A stretch of DNA of 64,000 nucleotides from Axinella damicornis (taxonomy: Eukaryota > Porifera > Demospongiae > Axinellida > Axinellidae): NCBI GenBank assembly GCA_963931865.1, contig OZ007510.1:10698993-10762992 (forward strand). The letters run 5' to 3'. The notes beneath the pieces are model-generated. The model saw only the letters and a list, made by a program, of their open reading frames with translations. It was not told where the DNA came from and made no database searches. The position numbers and the translations under genes were made by a program. Shown here one piece after another: positions 55,414-64,000 of this stretch. The first letter of the stretch is position 1; every line of letters starts with the position of its first letter.

Positions 55414-56696
55414 TGATGTGCTATCCCCGGACATTTGCTCTTCATAAATACAATGGTCTCCCACTGTCACTTTCAGGATACGATGCTTCTGGAAAAAGTC
55501 GGTGTCGACCTTTGCTGTCTTGAGAAGCTGTGGAATCAGGCCTGATGGAACAAGCCACGTGATGGTAACACATCCGCTACGAACACGATCGAGCAAGGCT
55601 GTGGGTGGGGAGTCAGGCACAAGGTAGTGACTAGAGAACATTTCCCACACATCAGTGAGGTATTCAAGGGAATGGTCAAGAAAATCAGTTTTCCATTCCA
55701 TTCGACAGACATAGCGAGAGTCATACTTTGCTGGAGGAGGATCAGTATTGGCATCAAGCACGGACTCAATGCAATCTTCAATGTTTGTAACCAATTTGTA
55801 CGACTTTAGATCTTTCTGGTACTGTTGGATCAAAGTTTCCTTCTCAGGATCATTGGCACAAAATTCTCGGATAATTCGGGCAAGTGGAGAGTAGTGGAAA
55901 TAACTCCACAGCCCATGGCGTGTAATGGCAACAAAGACTTTAGTAAAGTCGGTGGGGGGTGGAGGGATGCAATCTCCTGGAGGGAAAAGGGCAGTGACAA
56001 ACAGCCAAAACTGATTGATGTCAACTCCATTCTTGAATAACTTGTTACACGCTTTTCTCTGGAAGTTTGCAAATTTGCCTTTTATGGCTTCCCGATTCTG
56101 GCATGCAAAAACAGCAGATCTACTCATGTCTTCTGTAGGACCGGGAACTGCAAAACAAGAGTGGAAACATGTATAATCTGTATACTACGACACAGTTGCT
56201 GTCTATTCTGGTATGCAAATCGCTAATTTAACTGTTCATTGCCGGTACTGGTGGATCAGCTACCACATTACCTGGGTAGGTGGTGCACGTGAGAGAAGTT
56301 GGTGGACCTGTTGAATATAAGCAAGAATTTATGAATAGTAGGTCATCTTGAAACATTACACCCTTGCAGTAAACCCTATACGTGTCAGGTATACATATAT
56401 AAAGCGTACAGCACCATGAAACTTACTTCTGGAAATGTACTTCTGCTCAATCTTTGCAGCCACTTTGTTCTCCCCCATCTGTCGAAGAGCTTTCACCACG
56501 TTCTCCCATGAGGCTCTGGGTGTTTGCTGTAGCCACAGAGAAAAGGTTTCTTGCCTCCATCGACTACACCCTTCAGTAGGGTGGCTGCGCTGAATCTGGT
56601 CTAGCTCATAGTCTCGCACACCAAGATTGAGTCCCAGACCACGCCAGTTGCAAATACTAGTCAGTTCATTACAAAGGATCGCAGTTTCCGGTGTTC
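55414..56696 (-). CDS. Death-domain protein with uncharacterised C-terminal region (3 exons seen)
   Basis: Exons in transcript order: 56696-56427, 56307-56272 (36 nt), 56147-55414. Phases agree (1,1,1), and a strong donor (TCA|GTAAGT) ends the last, so a further 3' exon is expected. Exon 1 encodes a death domain: WRGLGLNLGVRDYELDQIQ, SRWRQETFSLWLQQTP, ASWENVVKALRQMGENKVA. This six-helix fold mediates oligomerisation in apoptosis and innate-immunity complexes. A Pro/Ser/Thr linker follows (SPPTSLTCTTYPVPGP), then about 235 residues with FWLFVTALFPPGDC, FTKVFVAITRHGLWSYF, IIREFCAND and ITWLVPSGLIPQLL that I cannot assign to a family. The phase-1 acceptor at 56696 implies missing upstream exons. 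If the donor is not used, the frame stops at 55393. Confidence 0.8.
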
Positions 56697-57853
56697 CTGC
56701 AATTGACAACATTCAAGAGTCAATGCACTGCTGCCCATGGATCTACACATCTAGATAATAGATCCTTACAGCATAGGGCTATGGTACCACTATCAGATAC
56801 AGTTTCATTCAAGGTCCAAAATTTCATAGAAACATCTTTCAGGCAACAAGGCGGATGACAGAGCACTTCATATTAGAAATGAAAACTATCTATGGTAGAA
56901 AAGCAGTATTCAGGTTCCCTGTAGTTGACAATTAATTATAACACTCAAATCAAATCAAAGTTCTGTCTGTCATACTCAAGATACTGCATGACTCACTAAC
57001 TTATCTCCAGCAGTTCTAGTATGCTAATTGTCTAATACAAAGGCCATATCTTCACATCGAGTGTACTGTCCTGAAAATGCCTGCCTTGATCAGGAATGCA
57101 TGCACATGCACTTTCCAATAATGTTTTGAATTCATCAGAGGTATGCTTAGGATCACCAATTTGGTGACTAAATGGCAACATCAAAGTCCAACACAATTAA
57201 GTTTGACTACAACTTTGAATTCTAAAACTACCCCCTCTGCTTGATTTTGACTACATCAAAGGGACATGCTCCTCTTGTTACTGCCATGGGAAATGTAAAC
57301 AAAGCCATGAATCTAAACAGTGCCATCACGGAAGGAGGCCTCCTTAACTATCAAACCAATCTGCAATAATAAGAGCACCCTATCTTAAGAGCACATGATG
57401 ACATCATCATTATTGTGGCAGATGAGGAAGAGTCAAAATTTTGAAACAGGCAGAATCTGAAACTCTTAAAGGTCACAAGGTCAAGTCAACCTGCACAGAA
57501 TGGTTCTGGACCCTTGTTGAAGCAAAGAACTTTGTTTTGTGTTGCAGGTACCCAAGCCAGACAGTCCAAGATGTTGAGATTGGCAGAAAACATGAAGATG
57601 GGGAGAAAGTGTGAGCTACTGCTTGGTCTACATTGTTGGAAGGGAGTGGCATTGGTCCAGTTAAGCCAGTGTGAGTCGTACTTAGTGACGACTGCAGCTC
57701 TTTCTCGAGGTTCTATTGGAAGCGTAGCTACGATGTGACCGGATGTGCAATTTATAGCACACATGAGAGATTCTGCTTTAACCATGGAAGAATACAAAGT
57801 TACAATGCTTTTCCTCCTCCGCTGCAATGACAATGACGTTTTCATGTTCCAAA
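56697..57853. other. No gene recognised upstream of the death-domain exon
   Basis: Expected to contain the 5' intron of the death-domain gene. A 154-codon minus frame (57950-57486) is open but has no domain character and overlaps a hairpin MITE. Confidence 0.4.
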
Positions 57854-57898
57854 TTAGCCTCATTCCCAGGCCCGGGACAGGGCCTGGGAATGAGGCTA
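57854..57898. mobile_element. 45 bp hairpin with perfect 9 bp target duplication
   Basis: TAGCCTCATTCCCAGGCCC / GGGCCTGGGAATGAGGCTA. GTTCCAAAT at 57845-57853 and 57899-57907. Confidence 0.9.
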
Positions 57899-57954
57899 GT
57901 TCCAAATTGCACACAGGAATGCACTTAACTACAGCGGTGACTCTAACCACACCG

Positions 57955-58660
57955 ACCCATTAGCGAGCATTCAAATCAAGTTGATTGAGCAATGTTAACC
58001 TTCTTTAGCTGAAAAACTGGCCTGGAGTTGGAGGCCATACAAGGTGGAAGGCAGTTTTCATTTATGCTTGAAACAGGAGAATTGGCTCTGACAAGTGACC
58101 AAGGGTTATATTTACACAGCCAAGCCCAGCTGCTACAATGCTGGAATGAACCCATCCACCTCCCCTTGTCCCACCCTGTCTGCTCAAACAGAACCTCAAG
58201 GACATTATCAGAAGTGAAAGGTTTCGTTAGTTAATCCTTTAGGGCCCAAGTTATCTCATGAGGTGATTTTCAGTCTAGACCACTTAAGCATACCCTAATT
58301 TCTGTTCCCTGGCTTTGCTGGGCTCGAAACTGTTCTCACAGGTAATTTCAGCTATACCAAGCATATTCGTGACTTAACCACACCCACCAATTAATAAACT
58401 ATCAATCAAGTCTCCCGAGAAAAGGCAACCTGCCGTAGCTGAAAAACGGGCCATGAATGCAGGCCATACAAGCCAAGATGGCTACTTTCCAACCCTATTT
58501 ATGCCAAATATGACGGAAATGGCCCTCTCCCAGTGCCAACCAAGACCTTTCTACAGCAGAGCCCAGACACGCCATGCTGTTTGCACCCTTTGGGTGCACC
58601 CACCCACCTCCCCCTGCTCCGGCCTTTCTACTCACACAGAACCTATCTGAAGCTGAGTCT
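57955..58660. repeat. Two diverged ~270 bp copies of one sequence
   Basis: Copy 1 about 57955-58230, copy 2 about 58375-58660. Shared blocks in the same order: TAGCTGAAAAAC-GGCC, GGCCATACAAG, CCAACCAAG- or GCCAAGCCCAG-like, CATCCACCTCCCC, and CACAGAACCT. Direct duplication with strong drift; no protein recognised. Confidence 0.55.
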
Positions 58661-58947
58661 CATGATGACATTAGGCGCTATAGGCCTTAACCATAACTTA
58701 AAAGGTTAATAAACAAAATATGAACTGTATACCGTAGATACAATGCACCCCACTTGATGGTGGATTTCACCTTGATAACTGTCTTGCTTTACATTCGCTC
58801 TCATAAAGGGTTATGAGGGCTAGCATACTGTGTGTGTGTAAGATAACCCTACCTTCAGTTCCGGGAAAGGTGTTCTTTTCGGCCATTGGTAAAACTTGTG
58901 CAAGACAAAAAAGGATCCGCGTAAAGGGCCTAGGGCTAGGGGGCGTA

Positions 58948-59008
58948 TTAGTCTCGTGCCCAGACCACACACCCCTCGGGGGGTGTGGTCTGGGCACAGA
59001 GACGAGAT
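58948..59008. mobile_element. Hairpin, TAGTCTCG-ended type
   Basis: TTAGTCTCGTGCCCAGACCA then CACACCCC and the complement GGTCTGGGCACAGAGACGAG; about 27 bp arms. No target duplication found. Confidence 0.7.
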
Positions 59009-59656
59009 GTTTGGCGCATGCGCAATACAGATAGGCATGGCAATGAATAACAGCACACTGCTGTCAGTGCGATCCGACTAACTCTACTAAGACTTGCGCT
59101 GATGTTTGCTACATTTCATTGGTCTCCCCCCAACATACTCTCTTTTGGTGAATGCTGTCAGCACAGTAGTGTAGCCTGACCACTATATGTACACAAACTG
59201 CTGCTATAGGTATTAAAGTCTTGAGCAACTGATATAGATTTTAAAAAACTACCTCTATATAGGCAGCGTGGGTAAGGGGCAAAGCCCCCTACAGCCCCCA
59301 TAGCCTGTGTGTTTCTGTCACTTTGCTCCCAGACTACCCCGGTACATATATATACCCACACAGGTAGGAACAACAATATTAATGCAAACTTTACCAATAG
59401 CTTTCCACCGAACAATTTGGTATTCTACAGACCTGATATACCTAAGACTCCCAATGGCAACTTCTGTCAACACATAGTTTTCTGATCACCACATAGCTTA
59501 GCTCCTGTTAGGCAGGACTAGCCGGGCAGGTAATGATAACTGCTATTCTCTTCACAAGGACTTTGTCATTAAAACCACTCACAATCTGAAATCCCACACT
59601 GTGCCCAATCCCAATTTGTGGCACACCTACAATGCAATAAAGATTTACTACTATTC
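59009..59656. other. No gene recognised
   Basis: Short frames only. No repeat family of this window is visible. Confidence 0.4.
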
Positions 59657-59810
59657 CCTTTGTAATCTGAGTTGCAAGCTACTGACACGAATAGTACAAT
59701 CCCTTGAGACTGGAGTACTGCAACAATTATTGTTGCAGTACTATGGTCTCAAGGGATTGTACATGTACTATTCATGCTTGTCAGTAGCTTGCAATTCCAA
59801 TTACAGGGGA
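59657..59810. repeat. Palindrome with ~71 bp arms
   Basis: Arms meet at CAACAAT-T-ATTGTTG (centre 59728). TTGCAAGCTACTGACA and TGTCAGTAGCTTGCAA are inverted. The right arm has an extra ACATGT-type insertion. Different in sequence from the TAGCCTCG family. Confidence 0.8.
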
Positions 59811-60809
59811 TTAACCAATTTTATGCAGTGACACACATAGGATGCATACTGAATAGCCATTGTTTTTGAGGATAACTCACCCACATTCAGCGCATGAAGT
59901 TAGCCTGACAGGTTAAATTAATACAATCACCTAACTGCATCAATGTAATGGAAACTAAAGTACATACATTGTACAGCAGGTTATACATGCAGTACATGTA
60001 CAGATCATCAACCACAAATCACTACATAAATAAAATGGACACATTACGATGATTTGCTAATTGAAGAAATTGTCCCGGCCCATGACTGTATCTTCTGTAG
60101 CAGTAGGAAGCTATGAATGTTTGCATGTGCGTGCCAGAGAATTAATTAAGTTGTGTGCATTGGGTTTATACAGTGAAGACCTTTCTACTTCTGCTACCAA
60201 GAGGTAACCACTTACCTGGAGTGGAGGGGAGGCATCAAGCACCAAAATTCATGGATTATAGCTTTCCCAACATGATTACACACCAGGTGGGTTCTTCCAT
60301 CAGCCTAGATATGTGATCATCAGATTCTGCATCTATAACAGTTTGTCAGTAGGAGAAGCAAAGCGATAGGTGTTGATGTAAGAAAGTGTTGGTAGCTGTG
60401 TTGAGAGCCACCCTGAGTCAATTGCAGCTGCTTAGCTACTCAGTCTGAGTGGTGCACTGAGCTTCATGAATTTAGCTGGGAATGCACCTGCAGCACTACA
60501 AGAGCCATAGTATATATATAGGGCCAATATCTGTAGCACAATTACTGTGCACTTATCTACTATACTAACTTAGGTGAGCAGTTCATTATTGTCCCGTATT
60601 GGACAGATTAACAGCGCATGCATCAGTTGCTGCTTAACAATGACCTAACCTAGCAGTCTTTGTATTGGACGTGGACATCACTCTGGAAAGTGTACAGCAA
60701 ATCCATCGCTGGATGGGTTACTGCATGGACTCATCTGTTTGTATTGGCTCACCTTTGAACTCACCAAATACTGCACAGACTGATCCAATATACTGTGGCG
60801 TTTGACCAC
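59811..60809. other. No gene recognised
   Basis: A possible minus-strand splice donor (CTCCAG|GTAAGTGG) at about 60215 has no convincing exon behind it. Nothing else supportable. Confidence 0.4.
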
Positions 60810-61137
60810 GAGCGCATGAGCCGCCGAAGGCGGCGAAGGAGCGTTGAACTAGTAAAGACATGTAGTAGTCCCTCACACCTTTTGGTTTATACCTTATATG
60901 GAAGACCTTTGCGGTACCACGTAAGTCAGCTAGCTCTAGTACAACTATGGCTGCACAAAGGCCAATTTGCATTTCACACCTACTTAGCTCTGTTTCACAC
61001 AAATCCTTACAACTGCATACGTAATGGCCTCTTGCCGTATAAGGTGAAATTTTGGAGGTGTGAAGGACTACTACATGTCCTAGGGCGGGTATGTGGAGTT
61101 CAACGCTCCTTCGCCGCCTTCGTCGGCTCATGCGCTC
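60810..61137. mobile_element. Fold-back element with ~40 bp termini
   Basis: GAGCGCATGAGCCGCCGAAG ... CGTTGAAC and GTTCAACGCTCCTTCGCCGC ... ATGCGCTC are inverted. Next inner blocks (GTAGTAGTCCCTCACACCTT, ACCTTATATGG and complements) are also inverted but diverged. No transposase frame. Confidence 0.75.
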
Positions 61138-63302
61138 CTGCAGATACCCATCCAAATATAATCTCCTTCACCCAATGCTCGATCTACCATTTGATCTTTC
61201 ATCAGTAGCTATAGCTAATGCTCTTGTTATCGGTTGCACCAGCTATAGCAATTGAAGAATGCTCTCAATCCAAATTAACTGCACTATTGTTTTATCTATG
61301 CACCATGAATTTGATACATTGCTACAAATTAATGATACTACAAACGTCTATTTACACACAACCTGGACTGTGGTTCAATGAGACATTTTATGTACACAGT
61401 CCAGTGGCAGTGGAAGATGTATGGTTCGGGAGGGAGGGGCTGAAGCATGGAGGCACATATAGCTAGCTACACAGCAGTTGATCAAATGATCGGAAATGTT
61501 TTCATGCATGATTTTCTCCTATCGGGAAGGCCTTTTATATCATCTCTGCCTATTTTTCACTCTTCTCTGTTTGCAAAATTAAACATGGGTTACATAGCTA
61601 TTAGTCTGACTGCTAGTCTGCTACATGTACACAAACTGCTGCTAAGGGCGCCGCATTTTTGCCACCCTTCCGCATCCGTGTATATTGTCAACGGAAACCG
61701 AAGAACAGAAAAAACGGGGTAGGCCTGGGAACAAGGCTAGTACATACTATCATGAGCACATAAGTGACCAGCAGCAGAAATGACCAAAACTTTCTTTATT
61801 ATTCTTGCTTTGAGCATCTTAATTCCACCATCAACTATGCATGGAAAGACAAACACCATGTCTAGTAACATTGAATCTGAGCAAGAACAGACAAGCAGAA
61901 ACTTCGCTAACGATGTTGTAAATGATGTTGTCAACATTTTATGGATGTGCATGAGCTTTACTCAAGTCACTGCCTTCCCTTTTCATGTGGAGGGTACGTA
62001 TGCCGGTACCACGTCTATCGAGCTAGACCAACAACTATGGTCCTACAATGTGTATAATAGTCCAACCTTGATGGAGTCTCCTTAGCACCTTAGAATGTGG
62101 TAGGTAGCTATACCTCTCACCACACAGGAAATTGTAGGCGGAGTGAACTGAAAGGCAAAGAGGTACAGCCTAGCAGATTTCATTAGCAATCATGTCTATA
62201 GTTGACCAATCAGATTCACTGGTCCAATTTGGACCAGTACTTCCTTGACTACTATATTATGTTGGCATAGAACATCCCTCCTATGTACATGTACATCCGT
62301 GAAGAGTCAACTGCTCCATATGTGAAAACTTGTTTACATTGTGAGTACAAGAATGCTCTATCAGTAGTTGTACTTGTGGTGTGACCAATTCAACATGAGG
62401 TTCAGCAAAATATGTACAAGTAACACAAAGTAACTACAGTCATGTCACATAGCTATGTGGTTATGCAGGCCAAAACTCCTGAGGCTAAATGAGAGCCACT
62501 TTGGCTGTGCATTTGTTTCCCTCCTAACATTTTCACGATATTTTGGACTCTCTTTTCAAAGTATTTTTCACCTTTCCCTCACGGTACTCGATCTCATGCC
62601 TGTATTTAGCTTTAGATGGAGTTTACTACCCGCTTTGGGCTGCATTCCCAAACAACCCGGGGCTGTGTAACTTCTGACCAACCCTGTGGCCAGATCTTTC
62701 TGTTAAATGGCCAGACTCTAAGATGCATGATAGACCAAGTGGTAGGACTGGTTCATCTTAAGGCTTGACCAGCTACGATAGCTGTAATCACAGTAGTAGT
62801 ACTGCATAATTATATGGTGCAAGGGCATGGTCTTCTGAAGAGGGGTGGACTTGAGAAAGGGGTGTATCATGTGTGTACATATAAGCTATTCATATACTAG
62901 TTGCTTAGCAGTGGTATTCAGAAGGGGTGTGTGATGTCAACGTCAATGATCCATGATAGCTAGCTCCATGCATGTTATGAGAAATGGTCCATGGGGTGAT
63001 GGATGAACTTACTGATCCAAGTAGCTACATTGCCATTCAGAAGCGGGAATGAGACTAAGTGTACCCAGTCAATCAAACTAGGCCATTCCCTCATTGTGCA
63101 CGGGAAGCGTCGGCGGAGTGAACTCAAAGGTGGTCTAGCTCGATATATAGGTGGTCGAAGGTGGTCTAGATCTATAGCAGAAGTCATTAGTATTCAACTA
63201 TTCATGACTAGTTTGACAAATCAGATTCATTGGTCCGATTATGGACCAGTATACAACTGGCACATTACAGCTTCCATGCAGCTGCACTTAAAAGGTACGT
63301 AC
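61138..63302. other. No gene recognised; contains a ~110 bp direct duplication
   Basis: Related blocks at about 62130-62245 and 63105-63260 share CGGAGTGAACT-AAAGG, AGATTCA-TGGTCC and GGACCAGTA. A GGCCTGGGAACAAGGCTAG end at 61720-61740 resembles a MITE right end without a clear partner. A 71-codon frame at 62455 is Leu/Phe-rich but unrecognised. Confidence 0.4.
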
Positions 63303-63915
63303 GTAAGGGGCAACCGCACTCCTGGTACATGTAGCCGTTGCAACCCCGCGTTGCCTCGCCGTAGCGCAAACTAATTATTGCAATTCGTTCCAATTAACGC
63401 ACATGCCACGTGGCAACCGCGCTCAGTCGATCGCGAGCAATGGCGGCCAAAAGGAAGACAAGACATTATTACAGCACTTACGACTTAGCCAGCACGGTGA
63501 GTTTTGGCATGCAAGTGTCAGTGAACGACAGCGATCACGGCCGTGTGGTCAGAATCTTCGTGTGCCTTCCTGAGAACGGTACTGCCACCGGAAGTCAAAG
63601 AGAGCGCTCGAGCAATGGCGGCCAACGGCGAGACAAAAGCGCTCATATCTCAGCCACCAAGGTGAGTTTCAGCACCAACTTTCATCATTCAGGTCAGTGC
63701 TTGATAGCGATCACGGCGGTGTAGTCAGAAAATCTATGTAGGCCAATCCTAAGTACTCGAACATTATATTAATTACGCGGCACAATTTTTCGCCTACCAG
63801 GAGTGTAATTACACGGCACAATTTTTCCCCTACCAGGAGTGTAATATGTTATATTGGATTATATTATATTATATTACGCGGCACAATTTTTCCCCTACCA
63901 GGAGTGTAACTTCAT
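63303..63915 (+). repeat. Isolated cassette of family B, with triplicated end
   Basis: AAGGGGCAACCGCACTCCTG starts the unit, followed by ATTCCAATTAACGCACATGC, CCACGTGG, ATGGCGGCC, CAGCACGGTGAGTTTTGGC, CCACCGGAAGTC, a second ATGGCGGCC, CACCAAGGTGAGTTTCAGC, and three tandem copies of ACGCGGCACAATTTTTC with CTACCAGGAGTG (63775-63910). Lies about 10 kb from the main blocks, so the cassette can move or be copied. Confidence 0.88.
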
Positions 63916-64000
63916 AGTATGTATAGCTATTGCACATATATATCTTTTTCCTTTTGCTTTACTGTATATGTATTGTATGTATGCAGGGCCCCCTGGAAGA

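Noticed and set aside
57486..57950. 154-codon minus-strand frame upstream of the death-domain gene
   Set aside because: It crosses a hairpin MITE and shows no domain or exon border linking it to the gene.
61780..62085. 101-codon plus frame with a signal-peptide-like start
   Set aside because: The hydrophobic start is suggestive, but the rest has no recognisable motif and no supporting splice or poly(A) signals.

Overview
This is eukaryotic, animal-type DNA: genes are split by many introns with GT-AG borders, there are long microsatellites, and roughly half the window is interspersed repeats. The gene set (TRIM-like filamin/NHL protein, death-domain protein, SH3 adaptor, ARMC1, a mitochondrial fission regulator) and the small introns fit a marine invertebrate. 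A demosponge is my best guess, but that is an inference and not proven by the sequence.

Layout. 0.6-9.6 kb (+): an SH3-domain, proline-rich adaptor, seven exons. 10.6-16.7 kb (+): a 12-exon major-facilitator transporter of the plant-like ZIFL type. 16.8-19.1 kb (+): a complete three-exon trimethyllysine dioxygenase (TMLHE). 19.9-32.2 kb (-): a complete ten-exon ARMC1, with introns filled by palindromic elements, a TIR element, a ~1 kb palindrome and a Ty3/gypsy integrase relic. 32.75-38.4 kb (+): a mitochondrial fission regulator (MTFR family), head-to-head with ARMC1 across a 509 bp intergenic region. 39.9-41.6 kb (-): a filamin/NHL exon of a TRIM-like protein. 42.1-44.6 kb (+): a decayed, 5'-truncated LINE. 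44.6-51.0 kb: a tandem array of about fourteen ~150-550 bp cassettes, each carrying promoter-like motifs, an ATGGCG start and a consensus 5' splice site. Further copies lie at 51.8-53.7 kb (inverted pair) and 63.3-63.9 kb. 55.4-56.7 kb (-): a death-domain protein. The rest of 56.7-63.3 kb has no gene I can support.

How the parts relate. ARMC1 and MTFR are both mitochondrial and probably share a bidirectional promoter. As I recall, the same two genes are head-to-head neighbours in human. TMLHE is also mitochondrial (carnitine synthesis) but is otherwise independent. The most unusual elements are the promoter-like cassette array and a family of mobile hairpins with TAGCCTCG/CGAGGCTA ends that repeatedly show 9 bp target-site duplications.
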